Positions 27,017 to 35,792 of a DNA stretch of 64,000 bases are shown in pieces. Each line of letters opens with the position of its first letter. The stretch's first letter is position 1. The stretch comes from Actinokineospora sp. NBRC 105648. GTDB lineage: Bacteria > Actinomycetota > Actinomycetes > Mycobacteriales > Pseudonocardiaceae. The stretch lies in assembly GCF_030269645.1 (NCBI RefSeq), contig NZ_BSTR01000002.1:186001-250000 (forward strand), given 5' to 3'. The notes beneath the pieces were generated by a model. The model saw nothing but the letters and a program-made list of their open reading frames with translations, made no database searches and was not told where the DNA came from. Made by a program: the position numbers and the translations under genes.

Positions 27017-28423
27017 GTGACCGTTGTGAACACGCCCCCTGCCTCGCTCCCGCGCACCCTCGGCGAGCTGCGCGCGCAGGGGCACGCGCCCAAGGGCGTG
27101 AAGGCCGAGATCCGCGACAACCTGCTGGCCGCGCTGCGCGCGGGCCGCGACCCGTGGCCGGGCATCGTCGGCTTCGGCCAGACCGTGCTGCCCCAGCTCG
27201 AACGCGCCCTGCTGGCCGGGCACGACCTCGTCCTGCTCGGTGAGCGCGGCCAGGGCAAGACCCGGCTGCTGCGCACCCTGGCAGGCCTGCTCGACGAGTG
27301 GACCCCGGTGATCGAGGGCTCGGAGCTGGGCGAGCACCCGCTGGAGCCGATCACGCCGCGGTCGCTGCGGCGGGCCGCCGAGTTCGGCGACGAGCTGCCG
27401 GTGGCCTGGCGGCACCGGTCCGAGCGCTACACCGAGAAGCTGGCCACCCCGGACACCTCGGTCGGCGACCTGATCGGCGACGTCGACCCGGTGCGGGTGG
27501 CCGAGGGCCGCACCCTGGGCGACCCCGAGACCATCCACTTCGGACTCGTCCCGCGCGCGCACCGCGGTGTGGTGGCCGTCAACGAGCTGCCCGACCTGGC
27601 CGAGCGGATCCAGGTCGCGCTGCTCAACGTGATGGAGGAGCGCGACATCCAGGTCCGCGGCTACACCCTGCGGCTGCCGCTGGACGTGCTGCTGGTCGCC
27701 ACCGCGAACCCCGAGGACTACACCAACCGCGGCCGGATCATCACCCCGCTCAAGGACCGCTTCGGCGCCGAGATCCGCACGCACTACCCGCGCAGCGTCG
27801 GCGCCGAGGTCGACGTCGTGCGCCAGGAGGCCGAGCTGGTCGCCGAGGTGGGCGAGCCGCTGCTGGAGGTGCTGGCCCGGTTCGTGCGCAACCTGCGCGA
27901 GTCCTCGGCCGTCGACCAGCGCTCCGGTGTCTCGGCGCGGTTCGCCGTGGCCGCCGCGGAGACCGTGGGCGCGGCCGCGCTGCGCCGCTCCGCGCTGATC
28001 GGCGAGGAGCCCGCGATCGCCCGCCCGGTCGACCTGGACTCGGTGCCCGCGGTGCTGCGCGGCAAGCTGGAGTTCGAGTCCGGGGAGGAGGGCCGGGAGA
28101 CCGAGCACCTCACCCACCTGCTGCGCCGCGCGGTCGCCGAGACCGCGCGCGACCGGTTCGCGGGCCTGGACCTGGGGCCGCTGGTCGACGCCGTGGTCGA
28201 CGGGCACCTGGTCGCCACCGGCGAGCGGGTGCCGGGCAGCGAGCTGCTGGCCGCGCTGCCTGAGCTGCCGGTGCTGCACGAGGTCGCCGCCCGGCTGGAC
28301 GTCAAGGCCACCGACCCGCCCGGCCGGATCGCCGCCGCGGTCGAGCTGGCGCTGGAGTACCTGTACCTGACCCGCAAACTGGCCAAGGACTCCTCCGACG
28401 GGGAAGCGGTGTACGGGCCGTGA
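27017..28423 (+). CDS. Magnesium-chelatase-like AAA+ ATPase (Rv0958-like)
   Basis: 468 residues. Walker A is GERGQGKTRLL, Walker B/DE region VVAVNELPDL, and sensor 1 LVATANPEDYTNRGRI. The closest family is the ChlI/MoxR-like ATPase that pairs with a VWA protein; the same pair is Rv0958-Rv0959 in mycobacteria. No chlorophyll or cobalamin genes are near, so a remodelling chaperone role is more likely than metal chelation. GTG at 27017 is 6 nt after TAGCGT; the end overlaps the partner gene (GTGA). Confidence 0.88.
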   Translation: MTVVNTPPASLPRTLGELRAQGHAPKGVKAEIRDNLLAALRAGRDPWPGIVGFGQTVLPQLERALLAGHDLVLLGERGQGKTRLLRTLAGLLDEWTPVIEGSELGEHPLEPITPRSLRRAAEFGDELPVAWRHRSERYTEKLATPDTSVGDLIGDVDPVRVAEGRTLGDPETIHFGLVPRAHRGVVAVNELPDLAERIQVALLNVMEERDIQVRGYTLRLPLDVLLVATANPEDYTNRGRIITPLKDRFGAEIRTHYPRSVGAEVDVVRQEAELVAEVGEPLLEVLARFVRNLRESSAVDQRSGVSARFAVAAAETVGAAALRRSALIGEEPAIARPVDLDSVPAVLRGKLEFESGEEGRETEHLTHLLRRAVAETARDRFAGLDLGPLVDAVVDGHLVATGERVPGSELLAALPELPVLHEVAARLDVKATDPPGRIAAAVELALEYLYLTRKLAKDSSDGEAVYGP

Positions 28424-30375
28424 CAGCCGACCGCTACCGCTACGGACCGTGGCGAGAGGGGCCCGACCCACTGGCCCCGCCGGTCGACCTGCGCGCGGCC
28501 CTGGAGGCGCTGGGGCGCGACGTGATGGAGGGGTCCTCGCCGCGGGCCGCGCTGGAGGAGCTGCTGCGCCGGGGCGCGGGCGACACCGCGGGGCTCGACG
28601 AGCTCACCCGGCGGCTGTGGGAGCGCCGGTCGCGCATCCAGCGCAGGCACAACCTCGACGGCACCCTCAACGAGGTCCGCGAGCTGCTGGCCCGTGCGCT
28701 CGAGGCCGAGAAGACGGCACTGTTCCCCGACCCGTCCGACGACGCCCGCTTCCGCGAGGCCCAGCTCGACGCGCTCCCGCCGGGCACCGCCGCGGCGGTG
28801 CGTGAGCTGGCCGAGTACGACTGGCGGTCGCCGGAGGCGCGCGCCGCCTACGAGCAGATCCGCGAGAAGCTCGGCCAGGAGCTGATGGAGTCGCGGTTCC
28901 AGGGCATGAAGCAGGCCATCGGCCAGATGCGCCCGGAGGACACCGAGCGCATCCGCGCGATGATGGCCGACCTCAACGACCTGCTGCTGGCCCACCTGCG
29001 CGGCGACGACACCGACGAACGGTTCCGGCGCTTCATGGCCGAGCACGGCGAGTTCTTCCCGGAGAACCCGCGCACCGTGCCGGAGCTGGTCGACGCGCTG
29101 GCCGCCCGCGCCGCCGCCGCGCAGCGGATGATGAACTCGATGAGCGCCCAGCAGCGCGCCGAGCTGGCCGAGCTGATGGGCAACGCCTTCGGCGACCCGC
29201 GGCTGGCCGAGCAGGTCGCCACCCTCGACGCCAACCTGCGCGCGCTGCGGCCGGGGGAGGACTGGACCTCCTCGGCCCGCTTCCGCGGCCAGGACCCGCT
29301 CGGCCTCGGCGAGGGCGCGCAGGCGATGTCCGACCTGGCCGAGCTGGACGCGCTGGCCGAGCAGCTCGGCCAGTCCTACCCGGGCGCCCGGCTGGAGGAC
29401 ATCGACCTGGAGGCGTTGCAGCGCCAGCTCGGCGACGAGGCCGGTGTGGACGCCCGTCGACTGTCCGAATTGGAGCGTGAGCTGCGCAGGCAGGGGCTGC
29501 TCGACCGTGCGCCCGATGGCACGTTGTCGTTGTCCCCCAAGGCGATGCGTCGACTGGGCGAGACGGCTTTGGCTGACGTCGTCGGGGGTATGCGCGCGCA
29601 GCGGGGAGAACGCGACACGGCGAGCGCGGGCGCGGCCGGTGAGCTGACCGGGGCCACCCGGGCGTGGGTGTTCGGCGACACCGAGCCGTGGGACGTCGCC
29701 CGCACCGTCCGCAACGCCGTGCTGCGCACCGCCTCGGTCGGGTCGGGGCGGGTCCGCTTCGACGTCTCCGATGTGGAGGTCGCCGAGACCGAGCAGCGGG
29801 CCCGCGCCGCGGTCGCGCTGTGCGTGGACACCTCGTGGTCGATGGTCCAGGACGACCGCTGGGTCCCGATGAAGCGCACCGCGCTGGCGCTGCACCACCT
29901 GGTGCGCACCAGGTTCCGCTCCGACGAGCTGCAGCTGATCACCTTCGGCAGGCACGCCGCCGCGGTGGACATCGCCGAGCTGACCGCGCTGGAGGGCGTC
30001 TGGGAGCAGGGCACCAACCTGCACCACGCGCTGCTGCTGGCGGGCAGGCACCTGCGCCGCCACCCCGGCGCCCGGCCGGTGGTGCTGATCGTCACCGACG
30101 GCGAGCCCACCGCGCACCTGGAACCCGACGGCGAGGCGGTCTTCGAGTACCCGACCACCCAGCGCACGCTGCGCAAGACCTTGGCCGAGGTGGACAACCT
30201 GGCCAAGCTGGGTGCCTCGGTGACGGTGTTCATGCTGGGCGACAACCCGTCCCTGGCCGCGTTCGTCGACGTGGTCGCCCGCCGCGGCGGCGGTCGGGTG
30301 GTGGCCCCGGATCTCGACGGGCTCGGTCCGGCGGTGGTCGGCGACTACCTGCGCAACCGCCGAACGCGGCACTGA
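28420..30375 (+). CDS. VWA domain protein, partner of the AAA+ ATPase (Rv0959-like)
   Basis: 651 residues, no signal peptide. The first 450 residues are mostly helical and charged, with a Met-rich stretch (QRMMNSMSAQQ). The C-terminal 190 residues are a VWA domain with intact MIDAS: CVDTSWSM, then the Thr in EQGTNLHHAL and the Asp in IVTDGEPTAH. Expected to act with the upstream ATPase as a two-part chaperone machine in the cytoplasm. The GTG overlaps the stop of the ATPase gene. Followed by two hairpins. Confidence 0.88.
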   Translation: MTADRYRYGPWREGPDPLAPPVDLRAALEALGRDVMEGSSPRAALEELLRRGAGDTAGLDELTRRLWERRSRIQRRHNLDGTLNEVRELLARALEAEKTALFPDPSDDARFREAQLDALPPGTAAAVRELAEYDWRSPEARAAYEQIREKLGQELMESRFQGMKQAIGQMRPEDTERIRAMMADLNDLLLAHLRGDDTDERFRRFMAEHGEFFPENPRTVPELVDALAARAAAAQRMMNSMSAQQRAELAELMGNAFGDPRLAEQVATLDANLRALRPGEDWTSSARFRGQDPLGLGEGAQAMSDLAELDALAEQLGQSYPGARLEDIDLEALQRQLGDEAGVDARRLSELERELRRQGLLDRAPDGTLSLSPKAMRRLGETALADVVGGMRAQRGERDTASAGAAGELTGATRAWVFGDTEPWDVARTVRNAVLRTASVGSGRVRFDVSDVEVAETEQRARAAVALCVDTSWSMVQDDRWVPMKRTALALHHLVRTRFRSDELQLITFGRHAAAVDIAELTALEGVWEQGTNLHHALLLAGRHLRRHPGARPVVLIVTDGEPTAHLEPDGEAVFEYPTTQRTLRKTLAEVDNLAKLGASVTVFMLGDNPSLAAFVDVVARRGGGRVVAPDLDGLGPAVVGDYLRNRRTRH

Positions 30376-30380
30376 CAACG

Positions 30381-30450
30381 CGGTGGTCTGTGACCACCGG
30401 CGCGGAGCTGGCCCCTTGCGCGGCAAGGAGTTCACGGACGGCAAGGGGCC
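30381..30450. terminator. Double hairpin between convergent genes
   Basis: GGTGGTC-TGT-GACCACC folds at 30382-30398. A second stem pairs GGCCCCTTGC (30410-30419) with GCAAGGGGCC (30441-30450). Both lie between the VWA gene and the convergent protease gene. Confidence 0.65.
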
Positions 30451-30489
30451 GCGCGGAAAGGATCTTCCGCGCGACCCCCTGGGCCGGAT

Positions 30490-31083
30490 CTACCGACCTG
30501 CCAGCGCCGGGACGTTGAAGACGCCGCGCTCGTCCGGGCGGCCGCCCGGCTCGACGGCGATGGACAGCCGACCCTGCCAGAACCGGTCCACCGCGGCCCG
30601 TTCGGCGGCGTTGGGCTGCGGGTTGTCGCAGCGCCCACCCGCCATCACCTTGTCGCAGTTACCGATGTCCTGCGGGTGGTTCAGGCTCAGGATGTGGCCG
30701 AACTCGTGCACGATCACCCGCAGGGTGCCCGCACCGGAGGACTTGATCTGGTTGCGGTACAGGGTGATCGAGCCGCGGGTGCAGCCGACGCAGCTGGCCA
30801 CCCCGGGCGCCGACCCGTTCTGGGCCGTGCTCACCGTGACCCCGCCGGTGCCCTTGACCAGCCGGACGTTGGTGACGCCGCTGTTCCAGACCTGCGCGGC
30901 CTGGTCGACCAGCGGTGCCAACTCGGCCGCCCGGCTCGAGTCGTAGCTGATCGTGCGCACGGCCTGCTGGGTGGCGGGTGCCGCGCTCGCGCCGGGTGCC
31001 GCGGCACTGGCGCTGGGCGCGACCGCGAAGACGATCGCGGTGACACTGCCGAGCAACACTGGGACGAATCTCGCTCGGGACAA
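30490..31083 (-). CDS. Secreted snapalysin-like zinc metalloprotease (M7) with altered motif
   Basis: About 197 residues. Signal peptide (LSRARFVPVLL to ASA-AAPG), short pro-region, then the catalytic core with HEFGHILSLNH and a Met-turn-like KVMAGG. Snapalysins carry HExxHxxGxxD; here the Gly is Ser and the third ligand Asp is His, as in other metzincins. Four Cys (in SCVGC and in NCDKV/GRCDN) could form disulfides. The TTG at 31083 follows AAAGGGG; a longer in-frame start at 31158 would put 25 residues before the signal peptide. Confidence 0.82.
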   Translation of the reverse strand: MSRARFVPVLLGSVTAIVFAVAPSASAAAPGASAAPATQQAVRTISYDSSRAAELAPLVDQAAQVWNSGVTNVRLVKGTGGVTVSTAQNGSAPGVASCVGCTRGSITLYRNQIKSSGAGTLRVIVHEFGHILSLNHPQDIGNCDKVMAGGRCDNPQPNAAERAAVDRFWQGRLSIAVEPGGRPDERGVFNVPALAGR

Positions 31084-31335
31084 AGAGAGACCCCTTTCCT
31101 GCGCTGGTTTACGAGTACCGAACACCGCCGCTGTTTCGCGAACTCGTGTCCGGATCACTCAACAGTGGCCCGCGCCGACCCGCGCGGAACAGATCACAAA
31201 GGGGCATAGCGCTTCCCACTTTTCCCCACGGGTTCAGTGATCGGCAGTGGTGGAGTGGTCCGCGGTGTGGAACGCCTGCCGCCGCGGCGGTGTAGATCAG
31301 GGAGGAAGCTCCACCGCGGCGAGCCAGGGGCGGCA

Positions 31336-31947
31336 TTGGACGACGGGTACCGGGACGGGGAGTCGGATGGGGAGTTGGTGGCGCGCTCCTGTTCGGGGGA
31401 CATGGGTGCCTTCGAGGTGCTGGTCCGCCGGAACCACTCCGCGGCGCACCGGATGGCGCTGCTGTCCGGCGCGGGCTCCGATGCCGAGGACGTGGTCCAG
31501 GACGCGTTCGTGCGGGTCTTCGACGGGCTGGCCGGGTTCCGGCTGGACGCGGCTTTCCGCCCCTGGCTGCTGCAAACCGTGGTGAACCTGGCGCGCGACC
31601 TGCACCGGTCCCGCGCCCGGCGGCTCCGGCTCCAGGACCGGGTGGCCCTGCTCGGTGAGCACCGCGGGGAAGCCGATCACCGTCGGGAGGCCGATCCGCA
31701 GCGGGTGGCACTGCTCGCGGACCGCGACCGGGCGCTGTGGTCGGCGCTCTGGGCGCTCCCGGAGAAGGACCGGCAGGTGCTCGGGTGTCGCTTCCTGTTG
31801 GAGTTGTCCGAGCGGGAGACCGCCGAGGTGCTCGGCTGGCCCCTGGGGTCGGTGAAGTCGAGGACCTCGCGCGCGCTCACCCGGTTGCGCGAGCTGATCG
31901 CTCCCGAGCCCGCCGAGTCCGCCGAGATATCCGAGGTGTCGAGGTGA
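31336..31947 (+). CDS. ECF-type RNA polymerase sigma factor
   Basis: About 203 residues. Region 2 is seen in SDAEDVVQDAFVRVFD and FRPWLLQTVVNLARD; region 4 is the helix-turn-helix LSERETAEVLGWPLGSVKSR. It directs transcription of a specific stress regulon. The start is uncertain: TTG at 31336 with GGGG at 31327 gives a typical ECF N-terminus, while GTG codons at 31237, 31255 and 31267 are also in frame. The stop overlaps the next start (GTGA), coupling it to a membrane partner. Confidence 0.88.
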   Translation: MDDGYRDGESDGELVARSCSGDMGAFEVLVRRNHSAAHRMALLSGAGSDAEDVVQDAFVRVFDGLAGFRLDAAFRPWLLQTVVNLARDLHRSRARRLRLQDRVALLGEHRGEADHRREADPQRVALLADRDRALWSALWALPEKDRQVLGCRFLLELSERETAEVLGWPLGSVKSRTSRALTRLRELIAPEPAESAEISEVSR

Positions 31948-32723
31948 GCGAGGTGTCGAGCGCGCGGGGCCCGGGCCAAGTGGCCGGACTGGTCGAACTC
32001 GGGCGTGCGCTGGACCGGCCACCGTCGGGCGCCGAGGTGGACGCCATCCTCGGCCTGGTGGCCCGGCGCGTCGCCGAGGCGCCGCGACCGGTGCCTGCCC
32101 CGGTGTCCCGGCTCCGACGAGGTGTGCTCGTGGTCTCGGTGGCCGCAACCGTTCTCGCCGTCAGCGTCCAGGTCACCCGGCTGGCGAACCCGCGGGTGAG
32201 CGCGCCCGCCCCCACCGGGGTCGAGGTGGCCGGGGTGCCGCAGCGGGGGCAGTGCGCCGGGTGGGCGGCCATGGCGCCCGCGACCGCGACCGAGGTCGCC
32301 GACCGCACCGGGTGGACGCCGCCGTCGGCGTCGGCACTGGGCGAGCCGCACGGGCTGTTCCTACGTGTGACGCGGTCAGCCGAGAGCGCGGCGATGGCGA
32401 CCTACCAGTTCCGCGGGAAGCTGATCAGCGTCGAGTGGTACCCGGCGAACGTGGTCGTCGACCTGCACCCGCCCGGGGTGCCCCCGGCCGACAACGTGCT
32501 CGTCGGACGACGTCCCGGGCACCTCTTGCGCGAAGCGGACGGCCGCTTCTACCGGGTGTCGTCTCACGTGCTCGACCAGCCGGGTGGCGAACCGGTAGAC
32601 GAGGTGGTGGTCTTCTGCACCGGCAGCAGGCTGGTGTGGACCACCGACGACGGTGTCTCCTACGCGATGTCCGGTCCGGTGTCCGATGAGGACCTGGTGC
32701 GGCTGGCCGGATCGCTGCCCTGA
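31944..32723 (+). CDS. Single-pass membrane protein, putative anti-sigma factor
   Basis: 259 residues: a cytoplasmic N-terminus of about 60, one TM helix (RGVLVVSVAATVLAVSV) and an extracytoplasmic domain of about 170 residues with two Cys. Position and coupling to the sigma gene (GTGA overlap) suggest an anti-sigma factor, but the HxxxCxxC zinc motif of the usual ZAS anti-sigma domain is absent. It may be a non-zinc anti-sigma or an accessory sensor. Confidence 0.7.
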   Translation: MSEVSSARGPGQVAGLVELGRALDRPPSGAEVDAILGLVARRVAEAPRPVPAPVSRLRRGVLVVSVAATVLAVSVQVTRLANPRVSAPAPTGVEVAGVPQRGQCAGWAAMAPATATEVADRTGWTPPSASALGEPHGLFLRVTRSAESAAMATYQFRGKLISVEWYPANVVVDLHPPGVPPADNVLVGRRPGHLLREADGRFYRVSSHVLDQPGGEPVDEVVVFCTGSRLVWTTDDGVSYAMSGPVSDEDLVRLAGSLP

Positions 32724-33926
32724 TCAGGCCGGGCACACCATCCACTTGCCTGACTCCTCGACCAGCGGGTACGTGCGGCGCTCGGTGCTGGTGGTCACCG
32801 AGTCGGTCGCCAGGACCGTGAGGGTGGGCGGGTCGGTGGTCTCGTCGACGCCCTCGAGGGTCAGCCGGGTCTGGCCGCGCAGGAAGATGAACGCCGCCCG
32901 GCCGCGGTCCTTCTCGCACGTCACCTGCTGGACCGCGCTCGCGTCGGCGACGTTGACCGCGTCGACGAACCGGCGGGCCGTGGTGGTCGCGTCCGGGGTG
33001 GAGCTGCTGAAGATCAGCACGCCGCCGACGGTCAACGCGGCCACCACCACGACCACGCCGCCGATCAGCAGCAGCCGCTGCCTGCTCGGCGCGCGGACCG
33101 CCGGGCGCGGGCGCACCGCGGGGCGCGGACCGGACGACGTCGCGGTCGGGCGGGGGCGGGCCGGGACCGGGTCGCCGGACCAGGTGGCCTCCGGCGGCGG
33201 GACCCGGCGCTCGTTGAACTCGCGCCCCTCGTGCCGGACCAGGGTGGTCCACGCCTGCCCGTCCCAGTAGCGCTTCTCCACCCGGCGCTCGGGATCGGGC
33301 TGCCAGCCGGGGGCCAGCACCTTCTCGACCTTGGTGGCCAGTGGCTGCGGGAGGTCCGGGCGCGAGCGCAGCCGCACCAGCAGACCCCACACCGCGGCGC
33401 GCTCGTGCTCGTCGCGCAGGCGCAGGCGGAGCTGGCGGAACAGCTCGCGCAGCTCGGAGACCTCCAAGGCCTGCTCGTCGAGGCGCTGGCGCAGCGGTTC
33501 CAGGTAGGGCACCGCGGGCTCGGGCGGCATCGGGTCGGGCAGCGCGGGGGCGGCGGGCAGGTTGAGCAGCGCGCCCCGCAGCTTCGGGATCCGGTCGCTG
33601 ATGTCCGCGCCCGGGGTGAACACCGGCGCGGTGTCGGCCCCCTCGGGCAGCGGGGTGGGCACCGCGGAGACCACCAGCACCGGTCTGCGCAGCGCGCGGG
33701 CGTAGCGCAGCGTCGCCAGGCAACCGGGGGAGCGGACGGCGGCCGGGGAGGCCACCAGGATGAACACGTCGCAGCGCTGCACGCGCTGGAGCACGCTCTC
33801 CCACCAGCGCGAGCCGACCGGCTCACCCCGGTCGAGCGCGACCTGCCTGCCCAGCTGCGCGAGGTCCGCGCGGAGCCGGGCCGCGGCGTCGCGGTCGGAC
33901 GGGGCGTGACTGACGAAAACCTGCAT
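32724..33926 (-). CDS. TIR-DUF2510-TM protein, putative catalytic Glu replaced by Thr
   Basis: 400 residues: TIR domain (1-125, starting MQVFVSHAPSDRDAA), a helical linker, DUF2510 (about 205-235, GWQPDP and RYWDGQAWTT), a Pro/Arg linker, one TM helix (about 285-307) and an exported NTF2-like domain with two Cys. In TIR NADases the catalytic Glu lies in the C-x-x-E-L helix; here it is CLATL, Thr at position 72, so hydrolase activity is unlikely. The paralogue 15 bp upstream keeps Glu72. Probably a regulatory partner. Topology predicts TIR inside and C-terminus outside. Confidence 0.83.
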   Translation of the reverse strand: MQVFVSHAPSDRDAAARLRADLAQLGRQVALDRGEPVGSRWWESVLQRVQRCDVFILVASPAAVRSPGCLATLRYARALRRPVLVVSAVPTPLPEGADTAPVFTPGADISDRIPKLRGALLNLPAAPALPDPMPPEPAVPYLEPLRQRLDEQALEVSELRELFRQLRLRLRDEHERAAVWGLLVRLRSRPDLPQPLATKVEKVLAPGWQPDPERRVEKRYWDGQAWTTLVRHEGREFNERRVPPPEATWSGDPVPARPRPTATSSGPRPAVRPRPAVRAPSRQRLLLIGGVVVVVAALTVGGVLIFSSSTPDATTTARRFVDAVNVADASAVQQVTCEKDRGRAAFIFLRGQTRLTLEGVDETTDPPTLTVLATDSVTTSTERRTYPLVEESGKWMVCPA

Positions 33927-33941
33927 GTCTCAACTCCGCAG

Positions 33942-35204
33942 TCAGCGTCCCGACAACGCACGGCTGATGTCGCACACTCGCCACTCACCGTCCTCCTCGG
34001 TGAGCGGGATGCTCAACCTCACTGAGGAGTTCCCCGCAGTGCGTGCGGCGAGAATGGTAAACCGAGGGTCCGCCGACTCCGCGTCGACGCTCTCCAAAGT
34101 CACGTTCGCGGTGTCGAAGAACCCGTGGTAGAGGTGGGCCTTCTCGGCCCGGTCCTTGGCGCACACGTAGCGCTGCATCGAGTTCTCGTCGTGGGTGTTG
34201 ACCGCGTCGACGAAGTTGCGGGCCACCCGGGTGGCCGCGTCCGCGTCCGGTCCGCCCCCCATCAGCAGCAGCCCCGCGGTCACCCCACCGGCGACCACCA
34301 CCACCGCGGCGGCGGCCAGCAGCGCGAGCCTGCGGGTCCGCGGTCGCCCGCGCTTGAGCTGGTGGGTGTGCTGCGCCGGGGCCGACTTGACCGGCCGCGC
34401 CGCGGGTTCGGGGTCGACGACCCTGGGCAGCGGCCCGGTCGAGGGCAGGTGCGCGTGCACCCTCGGCGGCTGGTTGCGGTCGTTGAACTCCCGGCCGTTC
34501 TGCCAGACCAGGGTGGTCCAGCTCTGCCCGTCCCAGTAGCGCGCCTCGAAGTTCTCGCGCGGGTCCGGCTGCCACCCGGGCGCCAGGATGTCCTCGACGG
34601 TGTCGGCGACCGTCCTGGTCAGCTCCGGCCGCTCGCGCAGGCGCACCAGCAGGTCCCAGACCCCCGCGCGCTCCTCGGCGTCGGCCATCCGGTCGCGCAG
34701 CGCGCCGAGCAGCTCGGTCTGGGCCGTCTCGTCCAGTTCGGGCGCGTCGATGCGGGCGAGGTAGGCGTTGAGGTAGGAGGTGGGGATCTCCGGCTCCTCG
34801 GGCAGGCGGGCGGGCAGCGCGCGCGCCACCGGCAGGGAGTTGACCGCCTTGCGCAGCGCTATCGCGCTCTCCTCGGTGCGGGTCACGTAGTCGACCGGCG
34901 GCGGCAGCCCGGCCGGGATCGACCGGGGCGGCACCGGGCGCACCAGCACGGCCAGGATCGGCCTGCGCAGCGCCTGGGCGTAGTGCAGCTCGGCCAGGCA
35001 CGCCTTGGAGCGCAGCGAGTCGGGGGAGATGGCGAAGGTGAACACCACGCACCCCCGCACGTGGCTGAGCACGTCGTCCCACCAGTCCTGACCGCCGTGG
35101 CTCTCGCGGTCGAACCACACCCGGTTGCCGAACCGCTCGAAGTCCGCGCGCAGCGCGGAGATCGACGCCTGGTCGCGGCGGGCGTAGCTGATGAAGACGT
35201 GCAT
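33942..35204 (-). CDS. TIR-DUF2510-TM protein with intact putative catalytic Glu
   Basis: 420 residues, same architecture as the downstream paralogue: TIR (1-125, MHVFISYARRDQAS), DUF2510 (GWQPDP, RYWDGQSWTTL), basic linker, TM helix (LALLAAAAVVVVAGGV) and an exported NTF2-like domain with a Cys at each end. The TIR helix reads SKACLAELHYA, with Glu72 at the NADase catalytic position. TIR proteins of this kind hydrolyse NAD+ or make cyclic ADP-ribose signals in immunity. First gene of a two-gene operon; TTGATA on the minus strand near 35270 may be its -35. Confidence 0.85.
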   Translation of the reverse strand: MHVFISYARRDQASISALRADFERFGNRVWFDRESHGGQDWWDDVLSHVRGCVVFTFAISPDSLRSKACLAELHYAQALRRPILAVLVRPVPPRSIPAGLPPPVDYVTRTEESAIALRKAVNSLPVARALPARLPEEPEIPTSYLNAYLARIDAPELDETAQTELLGALRDRMADAEERAGVWDLLVRLRERPELTRTVADTVEDILAPGWQPDPRENFEARYWDGQSWTTLVWQNGREFNDRNQPPRVHAHLPSTGPLPRVVDPEPAARPVKSAPAQHTHQLKRGRPRTRRLALLAAAAVVVVAGGVTAGLLLMGGGPDADAATRVARNFVDAVNTHDENSMQRYVCAKDRAEKAHLYHGFFDTANVTLESVDAESADPRFTILAARTAGNSSVRLSIPLTEEDGEWRVCDISRALSGR

Positions 35205-35533
35205 GCGCGGATCTCACGTTCCGTAGTTCTCGGGTTCACGCACGTTATGTGGATGGTCGACCTATCAACAGGGACCTATGGCCCTGGTGCGCCGCTGTCG
35301 ATCTCGGGGCGTACCGGCAAGATCGCAGGCCGGAGGTATTTCGCCGTAGTGCGGCCGGGTTGCCGCCGATCTTGGGCCGGTGGCCGGCAAACCACCGTTC
35401 ACCGGTGTGGTTGGTTGCTCTCGGTCACGACGCCCTGTCCGACGGCGAGGTTCGGGCCGGGGCAGGATGGACACCGGCGGGCGGTGCCCGCGGGCGATGA
35501 CCTACCGTTGAGTAGGTCCAGGTTGGAGGTCAG
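35205..35533. other. Divergent intergenic region between TIR operon and helical-protein pair
   Basis: 329 bp without a gene. Direct repeats of ACCTAT lie around 35262-35278. A -10-like TACCGT (35503-35508) sits inside a small hairpin CCTAC-CGTTGA-GTAGG (35502-35517), just upstream of the strong GGAGG site of the next gene. Nothing else recognised. Confidence 0.4.
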
Positions 35534-35758
35534 GTGAGCGAGCAGGCCGACGCGGTCGCTGAGCTGCGCAGGCAGTTCCGGGGTCCGCTGCCCGCCGGGG
35601 TCGAGGCACTCGACGCCGAGTCCGCGCGCGACCTCGCCGGCGCGTTGCGCTCGGCGCGCAGGCGGCAGGGCGAGCACCTGGTCGCGGCCACCGACGAGTC
35701 GCTGCGCCAGCTGCCCCGGCTGCTGCGACCGTTGGTCCGCAAGGTGATCGGCCTGTGA
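35534..35758 (+). CDS. Small helical protein, unknown function
   Basis: 74 residues, all helical and charged (LRRQFRGPLPAGVEALDAE, ALRSARRRQGEHLVA), ending in basic LLRPLVRKVIGL. No known domain. The GTG at 35534 has an excellent GGAGGTCAG site. It is 34 bp before a second helical protein gene and probably in the same operon. It lies between TIR and ADP-ribose-related genes, but a role with them is not shown. Confidence 0.7.
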   Translation: MSEQADAVAELRRQFRGPLPAGVEALDAESARDLAGALRSARRRQGEHLVAATDESLRQLPRLLRPLVRKVIGL

Positions 35759-35792
35759 GCGGCCCGCGCTTCGCGACCGATGGGGTGGGCCG

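Noticed and set aside
25583-28471. 962-codon minus-strand frame
   Set aside because: Shadow of LtrA and the AAA+ ATPase genes.
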